64,000 nt of DNA from Rhizophlyctis rosea (taxonomy: Eukaryota; Chytridiomycota; Chytridiomycetes; Rhizophlyctidales; Rhizophlyctidaceae), in assembly GCA_027596075.1 (NCBI GenBank), contig JADGJC010000046.1:116403-180402 (forward strand), written 5' to 3'. The position numbers and the translations under genes were made by a program. Below, piece after piece: positions 1 through 10,772 of the stretch (position 1 is its first letter; each line of letters begins with the position of its first letter). The notes below the pieces were generated by a model. That model was not told the DNA's origin. It saw only the letters and a list, made by a program, of their open reading frames with translations, and did no database searches.

Positions 1-1755
1 TGTGGTTGACATTATTACGGGGGGGATTTCGTCGCCTCTTATTGAGGGGATGGGGCTTGTGGTTCCTCCGTTCAGGGTACCGTATGTTGGTGTGGTTGGT
101 GACGTCGGCGTAGGTGATGTCGTCGTCATGGATGTCGTCAAGGAAGGTGTAGGTGTCGATGATGTTCGTCGAGTGTAATGGTGTGGGGAGGATGAGGAGG
201 AATTGGACGACAAATCCAAATTCCTCGACGGTCGATCCCTACTCTGCGACCTCTGCTCCGCCTTATTCAAAGTCCCCATATCACCGCGGAACTCCAACGT
301 CGGTTTTGACGATCGCCGGGGGGGAGGTAGAAGTGATTGTGCCATAACGGGTATAGGCGGTACCGGTGGAATGGGACTACTACTCCCCCCACCACCACCA
401 CCACCGCCCTTGGGGCCCCCCCCCCCCCCCAAAAAAAACCCCCCCCCCCCCCAAAAACAACGAAAATAAGAGGGGTGGGGGGGGTGGGAGGGGGNNNNNN
501 NNNNGGCCGCGACAAACTACTCGTCCTTCTCGATGGAGTCGGGTCATAGTCCGTCGGTGTATACGGAGGATAAGGTGACGTAGCTCTCGACCCATCACCA
601 TACAAACTCGCCAGTGTAGCCGAACTAGTCGAAGAATGCGAAGATTTTGATACCCGTCTGGGGCGTTGTTCATATATCGAGCCCGTTTCCCCTCCACCAC
701 CTCCACCGCCACCAGAACTCAGCCCCCACCTCCCCACCCGTCCCTCTCCAACCTCCACCCCAACAACACTCGCCCCATCACTTCCCCCACTCGAATCCTT
801 AGTCTTCAACCTCAAAACACTCTTAGTCCACTTCAAAACCTTCGAAAACCTCTTCCCCCCTCCACTCCCACCGGACACCCTCTTCTCCTTATCCTTCTCC
901 TTAATCTTCCCCAAATCCAACACACTCCCCGAATCCCCCTCCTCCTCCTCCCTTAACGTAGCTTGACTCGCCCGACTATTCGGTCTCTCAAACCCCGCGC
1001 TCAATATACTGCTCCGTATAGCTCGACTGAAGCGTCCCCCTCCTTTCATTTTAACCGATTCACCGGAGAGTGAGGCGTCAGACGGACGGTGGATGGAGAC
1101 GTCGGAGGGGCGGTGAGGTTGGTAGGATCTGGTGGAGTGGTTTGAGGAGAGGGAGGGGCGGCGGGCGGGGAAGGTGTAGGAGGTGTCGAAGAGGGTGCGG
1201 AGTTCTAGGGAGGATGCGGAGGTGTTTAGGGGTTGGGGTGGGTGGTGAGGGTGATGGTGGTGGGTGGTATGTGGTGGGAGGCCCTGTTGTGCGTTGGGTG
1301 TAGAACGGTATTGTCAGTAAGACACTCACAAGATGTGAACTATTTGGTGAATGATCACTCATCGAAAAACTCACCGCAACACTCCCCCTCCCACTCCTCC
1401 CGTTCCCGCCATAAAAGCTTTCCCGCACTGGACTTCCACCACCATACTCCTCGCCACCGCCCATGCTCCCGCTCTGCTGCAGGTACGAGAAGCGTTGCTG
1501 CTGTTGCTGCTGCTGCTCATGCCCGTTTGGTTGATTCTCATCTAGCGTCAATAACCGCCTTTGCTTTGGAGCGACAGAGAATGCCGGGGGTAGGCGGGCG
1601 GAGGGCGGGGGTGTTGATGAGCGTGGGGAGCGGGTGGAGACGGATGGGATGGTTGGGACGGTGAGGGAGTCGTCTGAGCGGGTGCGGTTGGTTTGGATGG
1701 GTGGTGGGGAGGGTTTGGAGGATGTGGCTGTTGTTGTTGCTGCTGAGGCGGACAT
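1..1755 (-). CDS. Ser/Pro/Thr-rich protein of unknown function, 3' end beyond left edge
   Basis: Exon 1 is 1755-1330 and exon 2 runs from 1283 through the N gap to base 1. The intron 1329-1284 (46 nt) starts GTGAGT, ends ACAG and joins in phase 0 (NSSHL then GLPPH). I chose the ATG at 1755 (context ACAATG) over an upstream TTG. The protein is low complexity: a poly-Gln run (about residue 85), Gly runs, basic patches (GKRFSKVLKWTKSVLRLK) and many Ser/Pro. No domain is recognised. Left of the gap the matching frame (LEFRGDMGTLNKAEQRSQSR and onward) stays open to base 1, so the gene continues across the gap and off the window. The frame immediately beside the gap is homopolymer-rich and unreliable. 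Likely disordered and possibly a cytoskeletal or signalling scaffold, but that is a guess. Confidence 0.6.
400..503. other. scaffold gap with low-quality homopolymer flank
   Basis: Ten Ns at 494-503 are preceded by long C runs, an A run and G runs that do not fit the codon pattern on either side. This is an assembly artefact inside the coding region of the leftmost gene. Confidence 0.85.
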
Positions 1756-4047
1756 TGTGGGGTGTGATGGGTTCAATGAGTTGTGATGGGTATCTCGTAG
1801 AGCCGAACCGGTGAAGAAGTTTTCGGAAAAGTCCGTTCTTTGGCGTGAGTCTGGTCACGTCGACTTCAAAAATCACTTTGACGGCTCAAAATGTGGGTAT
1901 CTAAAAGCGGACTCTCTCGGTGGACGCTTTTGACCGGTTTGCAGTCGAGAAAACAGCAAGATGACAGGCGCGAACCAAGCGAGGTAAAATAAATGATGAC
2001 CAAAATGTTTTCTCAATTCAGATCGCAACCTATGCCATGTACGATCGGGCGGTGGGTTTGCTGGACAACTGGACAAGAAAGTTCTTAAAAGGTGTTGTGA
2101 GGACTGATAGGCGGGCTCCGACTCCGAAAGTCCTCGTGGTTATGGATTGGGGGAAACGGAGAATGCGGTCTGGGCCTGTTGAGAAGGAGGCGTTTGTCTC
2201 CAACAAAGTCAACGGGAGAGAGAAGACAGCGTTTGGTGGATCGGATGCAAGTCTCCTTTGGCCCGTAAGTGGCTCAGTTTACTTTATCGGCGGAGGAGTG
2301 TGCACCATGCACACATCTATATACGGAGCGGCAGGAGGTTTGCAGGACTTGCAGGCAGTTCGTGTTGACGAGTGGATGCAGGTCAAAGCAATGGTTTCGA
2401 TGGGAGAAAGACGCTGCACTCTTTTTACCGAAGGCTCATCTCACTAGATCTGGAGGGATGGCAAGTTTCTGAACTTTTTGTTTGTGAAGACATTTGTTTC
2501 ATCTGTCAAATCCCAGCGTGTTGCTTTCACTTGTTTCTCTTTCCCTCAAACTCGGGCGAGTGCTGCGATGGTGTTGCAGGGTTGTTGCTGCGAGCCAAGC
2601 CACTGCGTTGGGTTTGCAGTTGCCATGTTGGGCGATGGATTTTTGCGGAGGAAGGATTGGTGCATCTGGAATGGCTGGGGGGCTTTCACAGTTCGGAGGG
2701 TGGAGGACCACTTGTTGGGCAATTTGGGGAGGAGGATGTGTTCGAGTGTTCCCACCGTCATACAAGTGTGACAACTCCTTCGGCCCGGAAGATGGCTTCG
2801 AGGAACAACACTCCCCAATCCAATGTGGCCAGAAATGAGTCCGGAGAGTCGGACAATCGGTGATGCTGACCATAAAGATGAATTCTCCTCAAGTTCCTCA
2901 AGGTCTTCTATTACCTATGAAACCACCACGAAGTTGGGAAATCTGCAAATTGTCTGCGTCATGCAAGGTGTATCGATGAGATACCATCTAACATCTGTTG
3001 CGCCCATCAGTGTTCATCAACCAGATACGTAACGATGTTGGATGTGAGGCGATGGGGTTGGGCCCATTTCGAGTGGGTGCTGCTGGAAGGACCGCGTATT
3101 TCATTTCTGATTTGGAGTAGTGGTGAGACGTGGTTGTTGAAGGGACCATTGATATCAAAACCCTGGCGCGGGGAAGCTACCGCTCACAAGAATGGCCAAT
3201 GTCCGTACCTATTCATCCTGAATTGACAGGGTATTTGCCACCCGATCATACCATGTTGCGACCCGCATTGAGGATATCCTGAAATGGCACCGCCCCCTGC
3301 CTCCCTCAGACATTGCAACACCCTACTCTGCAATCCATTCATGGCCATATGTATTTGCGCGAAGGAGGCGTGGGTGAGGACAACACCCTTGAATCCAACT
3401 TCATCAGGCCGTAGTGGCAAAATCCGACCAAGACAACGCACCCAGTCCATGGTAATAAGCATGTCCGATTGCTGCCGCTGTATCATGACGTAGCATGCAC
3501 AGTATTATCTGACTGTTGTCCCCATTATTAGCGGACACCCCATTAACCCGCCAATCTCGGTCGACCACTCAACATATATTAAGGGGGGTTGCATGTCAGC
3601 TGGTTCCAGACCCTGCTTCTTTTTCCTTTCAAGCATCGTTGTATATACAGCATATCTAACACTCGCATCCATCCAACATTTCACCTCTTTGCCAATCTAC
3701 CCACTATAGAGTGATAGTACACACCGACCATCCAAGTGACAGGTGAGAATCGACCAAGTAATTGAAAGGAAACGGATTTCGCGCCGGACAGGTGTCCAGG
3801 TAGTAGGCGTATAGGACCCTTATTCTTGTGTTCCCACATCCATGAGTCAGTTGCCCCCAGAGCCCCGACCACAAACGCGCCGTTTGAAGGAGGGCAGGTT
3901 TCTTCTCGCAGAACGTCGCTAACCCTAAACACCCTTTTCTCCTCACCTTCGCGTTCCTGTCCTTGCAGGTCATCGGCAGAAGCGCGAACTTATTATTACA
4001 TACCCAACCAAAATACCCCAACAATAGAAATACACCTAGATCCAACC
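1756..4047. other. intergenic, no convincing gene apart from one possible F-box-type fragment
   Basis: Several overlapping short ORFs occur on both strands but none shows exon-like continuity with good splice sites. A T/C-rich stretch around 3900-4047 precedes the glycogenin start and probably holds its promoter and 5' UTR. The only piece with a recognisable flavour is 2269-2472 (see separate entry). Confidence 0.5.
2269..2472 (+). pseudogene. possible fragment of a Cys-rich F-box-type protein
   Basis: The reading frame contains EVCRTCRQFVLTSGC followed by LFLPKAHL. This resembles the Cys-rich stretch after the F-box in the gene at the right edge of this window (LCVSCRTKT, then ICPPC, then FLLTPKDL). 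No F-box is visible upstream in frame and no splice-consistent extension was found. If real it is a broken relic; it may equally be chance. Confidence 0.2.
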
Positions 4048-6559
4048 ATGCCATCCCAAACCCCCAACTACGCCTACGCAACCCTCCTAACCTCCGACTC
4101 CTACCTCCCCGGAACCCTCACCCTGGGCGCATCCCTCAAAGCAACAGGCACCCCACACGCAGTCATAGTCCTAATAACCCCAGAATCAGTCTCCGCCCTC
4201 GCCCTCCAACAACTCCACTCAGTCTTCGACTCCGTAATCCACGTACCCACCGTCCGATCCTCCGACCACTCCAACCTCCGTCTCCTCGGTCGTCGCGAGT
4301 TGGACATCACTTATACCAAAATCCACGTGTTCGACCCCGACGTGGTGCCGTTTGAACGCGTCGTGTTTATGGATAGTGATGTGCTGGTTTTGAGGAATGT
4401 TGATGCGCTTTTTGGGTATTTGGATAATGGAGAGGTGTTTGCGGCTGCGCCGGATGTCGGGTGGCCGGATTGTTTTAATTCCGGAGTGTTTGTGTGTCGG
4501 CCTGATGGGAGGACTTGTGCCGCTCTGGAGCAGCATTCTAGGAGGGTCGGGAGTTTTGATGGTGAGTATTCATGTGCAGTGGGGGGCGGGCAGGGAGGGG
4601 GAGGGGTGGGGGATTCGGAGCAAAGTGAATTGAGCGAAGATTAGGGTTGTTGGCGCGTACTCAAGATAGCAGTTCTTGATGAGCATTGGTCGTCTTGAGA
4701 CATCCAGCATTGCCAGCGAAGCTGGTCGTCTTCAGACATGCACGCGCGAAGTGCGTAGCAGTTTTGGGTTAGCATTGCCAGCGATGCTGGTCATGATCAT
4801 TGTGACACATGCACCCGCGAAGCGCATAAGAATTGGGCTTGTTCGCTCATAAACAAAGGCAGCCTGAAGTAATGCTAGAGTAACATGCTTTGATTCTGCG
4901 AGATCTTTCTCCAGACGACAATTGGCTGGATCTAGGGCAGCATCAGAATCGGAAAAAGTCATCTGTACATTGCTCAAGCTAACGCCGTAATCTTCAACTC
5001 CCAAACAACACAGGCGGAGACCAAGGACTGCTAAACTCATACTTTGACAATTGGGCCTCTGGAAGGTCCAAGGCGGGTGCGTCCGGTCCCAACGAATTCA
5101 CTGGCCGCTTGCCTTTCACCTACAACGTCACGCCCTCCGCGTTCTATTCCTACCTGCCCGCCTACATGCACTTCTACCGCGATATTTCGGTCGTGCATTT
5201 CATTGGTCAGGACAAGCCTTGGCATGCGTATCGCGCTGCGGATGGGTCTATTGTGAACAAGTGAGTTACTGATACGAAAAGGGCATTGGTCAAGAAGTGC
5301 GCCAAACTCATCATTGATGCAATTAGGGGACCTGTCCAAGGTGCGACTCTAGATTTATACCAGCGGTGGTGGAACGTGTACGACAAGGTCCGTGGCGGTG
5401 TTCAGAAACAGAATGTGGGATCGCAGCAAGAACAACCTTACGGTGCTGGATCGGTAAGTCGTCCATGACGATCAGTTGCTCCTCCTTTCGCAAAATGCTC
5501 ATGACCTTCATTACAAAATAGTGGGCCACCCGCGCTCCCTCCCCAGGCCGCAGCGCCCAACCCAGCCCGTCCCAATCCAATTTCGAAAGCGGTGGCAACT
5601 CCGACATCCACGAATTCTCCAACTACAGGATCCAATGGAACGAAGCCGAGCTTTCGCCCACAAAGAGCAACTTCGGCGACATCCAATCCCCGACCGTTGA
5701 CGACCCAGGGTTGAACCTCCTAGACGACGACGTCCCCATCATCCCCATGCCGTCCGTCACCCGCGACGGCCTCCAACGCACGGGCACGCCACGCGCTCAA
5801 AGCCCTGTCCCGCGCCTCAACACCCCGCAACCCCCCAGCGGCGGCAAACGCCAACCCTCCCCGCTCTCCCCCAACCCCCAACAACAACAACTCCAAGACC
5901 CCATCCCCCAACCTCACCACCCGACCCGCTACGAAGCCTTCGAGCGCGAAATCTCCTCCCATGCGGCGAACTACCAGGAACCCTCTGGCGACCTGGGCAA
6001 CTATCGCGTGAGCTGGGACCAGAAGGAGTTGGGGAGGCGCGGGAGGGAGTTGAGCGAGCCCCCGAGTGGGGATGGCGATGAGGAGGTTACGCGGCAGGAG
6101 GAGGAGACCGAGGAGGATTTCATGGGGAGGTTGAGGAGCGTCAGGCCGCAGAGCGCTGGTGTGTCCGCCGCGGCGGCGAGGGGTATTCAGGGGTTGGGCG
6201 TTCCTCAGCAAGGTAGTGGGGGCGGTAGTGCTGCGGGTAGTGGGACTGTCACGCCGACACCTACGCCGGCTCCTACTCCGCTTGGTGGTACGCGTACGGG
6301 GACTCCCGCACCACAGTATGTTTCTCCGCCGGGGTTTTCGGAGTCCACGAGTCAGGGTGGAGCGCAGATTGTGACGGGTACGGCGCAGAGGATCCAGACG
6401 ACTAGTACGATTGTGAAGAAGGTTATTACTACTACTAAGACTGGGGCGGATGGGAGTAAGACTGTTACGCAGCAGGAGATTGTTACGGCTGCGGAGCCGG
6501 TTGGTGTTGTTGCTAGTGCGGCGGATCGGGGGAGGGAGAGGGAGGGGGCTGCGCAGTAG
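4048..6559 (+). CDS. glycogenin (self-glucosylating initiator of glycogen synthesis)
   Basis: Exons 4048-4561, 5014-5260, 5327-5453 and 5522-6559 join in phase to 641 aa. The N-terminal half is a GT8 glycosyltransferase: the DxD metal/UDP site is DSD at 109-111, followed by PDVGWPDCFNSGVFV, GGDQGLLNSYF (172-182), RLPFTYNVTPSAFYSYLPAY and VVHFIGQDKPW. Tyr216 (AFYSYLP) sits where animal glycogenin carries the self-glucosylated Tyr. The enzyme transfers glucose from UDP-glucose to itself to prime glycogen. The long C-terminal tail is Pro/Ser/Thr-rich and disordered. It carries two related motifs, about residues 328-340 (EFSNYRIQWNEAEL) and 455-466 (GNYRVSWDQKEL), probably glycogen-synthase docking sites by analogy with the conserved tail motif of the family. 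Intron 1 (452 nt) is unusually long and holds palindromic repeats. The start ATG at 4048 matches the beginning of the family fold (YATLLTSDSYLPG). Confidence 0.95.
4682..4830 (+). repeat. short palindromic tandem repeat inside glycogenin intron 1
   Basis: Two copies (from about 4706 and 4771, period about 65 bp) share AGCATTGCCAGCGAWGCTGG then CAGACATGCACGCGCGAAG-like sequence. A partial third copy begins near 4682. Each contains perfect short inverted repeats (CCAGC-GAA-GCTGG and CCAGC-GAT-GCTGG) that would fold as hairpins in the pre-mRNA. Confidence 0.7.
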
Positions 6560-7459
6560 TGTTTGTGGGGTGGTGCGAGGAGGAGGTGGGTGTTTGGGGA
6601 AAGAAAAACTCTATGATGTGTGTTGCTTTTTTCTTTGTTAGGTGATAGAGTTTAACTTAAGTACGTTTTCGGGTGGGAGGGGGAAGTCCCTTTTTTAGAA
6701 GTGGGGGCGGGTTATTTATCAATGATGTTCAGTTTTGAGAGTAGAGTTAGGAGTCCTCTGTCCTTGTTTTGTTGGGATGAACTGCTGCGTTTTTTGCTTT
6801 TTTCTGCTTCAGATGTTTGGTTGGTGTTGGTTGTTGATTTGGTTTGGAGTGTGTTTGTGGAAGGAACATTCATGGCTTCACTTTCCGAGTAAAATGGCGT
6901 TCCATCAGGAAAACCTCCGAAAGGACCGTTTTTGACGGCTACTCATATTTTATGTACAAAGGTATTCCCATCCACGTGAGAGTCTGTGCAATGCGCAAGC
7001 TCCATCCAACGGCATTCATATACTACCCCTTCGCAAGCCCACCCTGCTGTGGCGGGGAGGAAGACCGCAGCAGTGTTTCATGCCGTATTTCGCCAGCTTC
7101 CGCTTCTTGTGCTGTTGCTGGAGTCGTTGGAATGTGAGACGGTATTCTTGGTGGTTTGTCAAGACGGACTAAGTTTGTTTCCGTGCTAGCAGAAAAGTCC
7201 GTTGCGCTCGGTCCCAAATTGTCCAGACTGGCCCCCAAGGGGGGTCCGGCTGACGAGCGTTTGCGCGGCCCACCGCGACCGGTGTCTATTGAGCGGACTT
7301 GGGCGGAGTGGAAGGTTGGTACTTGGAGTTGGGAGATGCGGGTTGGGAGGGCCCCGTGTTTGCGGATTATTGTTTGGATCTGCGGGTGAAAGTCATTAGC
7401 GTTGTGAGGGTTAGAATGAGAGCTTTAGGTGAAGGGGTTGGTAGGGGGAAGGGTTTCTT
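6560..7459. other. intergenic between convergent genes, nothing recognised
   Basis: It holds the 3' flanks of glycogenin (+) and the membrane-protein gene (-). It is G/T-rich just after the glycogenin stop. Short ORFs only. Confidence 0.5.
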
Positions 7460-9596
7460 TTACCTCTTCGAATGAGAATGCTGCAAAGGTGTTGAGTTGC
7501 CATGAAGACCAGAGGGAGTCTGGTTGAACGGCATGAAATCAGTCAGAGAAGTTTGATATGACTCTGAATTCTGCATCTCCTCCCACAATTCGGCACCTGA
7601 TGAAAAGCATCCCCGATCACACCGGAACGCACTCCAAACTTACATAACCACATCGGGTTCTGATTCCCTGTAACCATCAACTTCGCACACGCGAACCCCA
7701 TCCCCCACCCAGCGAACAGTCTCAACACCTGGGTGTTTGTAAGTATTGACACGGCTTTCTTCATATCTGCTGAGAGGCCTTCCGCAAGCTTGTAGATGAA
7801 TGTGATGGAGAGCAGGACGTCGGATATGTTTGTTGTTATGACGTTAGCAGCCTAAGGGGAGGGCAATTGGGTTGGAGACGGAAAACAGAGTAAAATAGGT
7901 ATCGACATACCACAACTTTGTTAACGGCTCCATTCCACATGGTAAACATGGTGAAAAGGGTTGCATCGATCCGTGCCATGTGGAGCATCTATTAATGGAG
8001 ATTGATAAGGTGAAATTTAGGAATCAGATGCCACCCCGATGGTAAAAGCGCAATGCACAGACAGCGGGGGTGAGAGAATCACAATGACGAGAGTTACATA
8101 CAATTGCAAATAAGGAGAAGTTGAGTCCAACCGCCACCGCCACGATGAAGAATACTGGATGTCAAGTGTTGGAGAGATATCGAAGTCAGTATTATGGAAA
8201 TGATGAGACGCGAGGGCAGGAGGGCTTAAGAGTGTTCCTAGCACCTCATTTCCCGGACCCAAGTGCCCACTTGTCGCTGATCCCAATCGTTAACAGATAC
8301 AACATCAACTTACATGCACCCATCATGATCTTGTTAGACGAATATAACAGAGCTTTTGTCCTGTTTATATGAGAGTGACAAAGTAAAAATTATAAAGATC
8401 AGAAGTGCACAATGGCGACTCCTTCGGCGGCGACGCCAACATCGAGGAGAACCCCCAACACCCAAAAGGCAAAACAACTCACCGAATGGCGACGGCGAGG
8501 AGGAAACACATTTGAAAGCTGCTCGTCAGAATGGAGTCGACGATCATTAATCGAGCTGTGTCAGGGAGTTGTGTTTTTGTGCAGATGGAGAGTGGGGATG
8601 GCAAGATGGTGGTTTTTGGTGCGGGCGGAGATAAGGGAAGGAGAAGTAATACCGAGGTCAGCATATCACGACAGACTAAGAGACTAATCAAGACATATCA
8701 CTAGACGGCTCTTACATGCCAGTTCCACAGACATTTTGTCGGCGGTTATATCGGTGAAACAGGCTGCCTATGCAGGATATATTTGCAGGAATGTAATGAG
8801 ACCAATATGACGGAGTGGGTGATTAGCATTGGGTCAAGTCTTTCCTTGATCGGTAAACCCACATACCACAGACGTTGCCGAGAGGTTGGCGATAAGGGCG
8901 AGCATGAGCAATATCCATATTGGAGAGTGATATTTTTGCCTGTGGAAACGATAAAGAGGTGTATTGAGTATGAGATCTACAGACTGGGAAGGGTGCCTTT
9001 GGGAAGAACACTCACCAATTCCTCAACAAAGTCGGCAAGACGCAGAACACCATCTCCCATATTGCCGCACCTGCTCCGCAACCCACATGCATCAGCAAGA
9101 GCCGGCATTGATTTCTGGGCATACTGGAAGAACACCTTCACCCCTCACCAATAATCATGATCTGCGCATTACTGTAGAATGCGGAACTCTGCAGCTGCAC
9201 GCAGGACATGGGAAAGCTCGGTATATTTGCCCAGAACTGGTTCGTGAAGCAGAGTTGGTCGCACATGGTGTAGGATAGGGTGATTTTGGGAGAGTTTGCG
9301 TCGCAGGTTATGCCGGCCCAGCCGGCTGGGGTGCCCCATACTGACATGGCGGGTGAGAAGGGGTGGAGGAACGTGCGGTTTGGGCAAGTGGACCTGTGAA
9401 GAAGAGTTTTAATAAAAAGGAAGTATTCAAGAAGAGGCAACGCAGCTGTTTCAGAAACGTTTATGATTGCAACTTTCAGACCCTGCGTTCCGAATAGCTC
9501 CGAGATCTTCCTCAAGTCAATAGGAGATGTCGACGGCCCTGACGTTTTCTCGATCGAAACGTCAGTGTCGATCATTGATAAGGGTCTGATTGACAT
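7460..9596 (-). CDS. ten-exon multi-pass membrane protein with N-terminal ectodomain, unknown function
   Basis: Exons on the minus strand: 9596-9149, 9070-9016, 8939-8867, 8767-8716, 8555-8483, 8360-8314, 8154-8102, 7988-7911, 7851-7644, 7596-7460. All introns are GT-AG and all phases match, giving 407 aa. The first ~145 residues hold a Cys-containing region (WAGITCD, TMCDQLCFTN, MSCVQL), probably extracellular. Hydrophobic segments follow: IMIIG/AAIWEMVFCVLPTLL, PIWILLMLALIANLSATSV, LMIVDS..MCFLLAVAI, MMGALFFIVAVAVGLNFSLF, LFTMFTMWNGAVN..SDVLLSITFIY and LRLFAGWGMGFACAKLMV. That is six or seven spans, a receptor- or transporter-like layout. Exon 1 may itself hide an intron ending at 9394 (a TTCTTCACAG acceptor). 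No family is recognised. It is transcribed divergently from the membrane protein at 10773. Confidence 0.75.
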
Positions 9597-10772
9597 TCGG
9601 GTGGCTGATTAGATCTATCGCCTCCCCTCTGACTTTCCAGGTGTGATGTGATTCTATCTTACCTATAAGTTTGAAGCACGCGGATCCTAGGGACTTCTGG
9701 GCTCTTTGGAGGCGATCGATATTTTATGAGCAATTATAAGCCAATGTCCCCGCGAAGGATCTCCGAAGATTCAAGATAATTGGGAGCAAGCAACCGTTCG
9801 AAAAACTCGAAAACCCCTTATTTACATAGTTTTCAATCACATTACAATCGTCTAGCTGTGGATTCCGCTCAAACAGCGGACACCGGCAAGTGCTACAAGC
9901 CTAATTTATCACCACTTTGATCATATTTTACATGATCAGTGGGTCACCGTTCGGCGTGCGACTTCCCACGCATCTCATTGGTGGGAACTGTGGGAGCACA
10001 CGCCCAAGGCTGCTCGACACAAGTGCAGGAGAGCAGGAGAGCAGGAGTGGTCTTGCCGAAATTCGAATTTCCTTCAAAGAGATGCGTCGAGCTTGCCATG
10101 TGATAGATATGAATTTCCTTGGAGCATTCATTACCTATAAGTCACTACCAAAGGTATAACCAGGAAGATTAGGAAGGAGTGTACAAGGGGCTATGCTGCA
10201 CTCTGAATACCGTCCCGTCATTCCTTCTGGCGAATGGGCAACAAACGCGTCTTGTTCTACTCGTTTGTTCCACATTCCAGCACGATTGTTCCATATTCTA
10301 GCATGCGCACACTTTGCCCACCACCGAAGCGTTCTATATTCTTCGGAGTTATTCATAATGCCAACACGTGCAGCCGTCCTGCGCAAATCGCTGCGCATTG
10401 TTGATGACGGAAAATGCACCTGTTGCCTCAGGGGACTCGTGAGTCTTGATGAAAATGACATTGCTTAGAGAGACAACACCTTCCCCTCGATTCGCTTTTG
10501 CCAAGTCCCTACTCCTTCTTCCCCGCAATGACCAACTCGTATCCTGCCAATGCCATTACTGTCAATAATGAAAAGAGGCGAAAGGATGGCAAAACTTCCG
10601 ACGGTGATGGTTGATAAACCGAAGGGGGTCGGTGGACAGTCGGAGTTGGTCGGTGGAACAACAAACAGCTCCCGCTAATCGTCCGACAAGAACGACGATA
10701 CCAAGTTTGTTACCTATCAGGGGTCCGAGTTTTAGACACCATCCTAGTTTCTCCACATACAAGTTCATCAAC
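9597..10772. other. divergent intergenic region
   Basis: About 1.2 kb between two divergently transcribed membrane-protein genes. It must contain both promoters. AT-rich stretches occur near 9720-9940. No RNA gene or repeat was seen. Confidence 0.45.

Noticed and set aside
9016..9140. Alternative frame GVKVFFQYAQKSMPALADAC in the multi-pass gene, requiring a frameshift
   Set aside because: A 78-nt GT-AG intron (9148-9071) removes the stop and gives the correct phase for all later exons, so no frameshift is needed.
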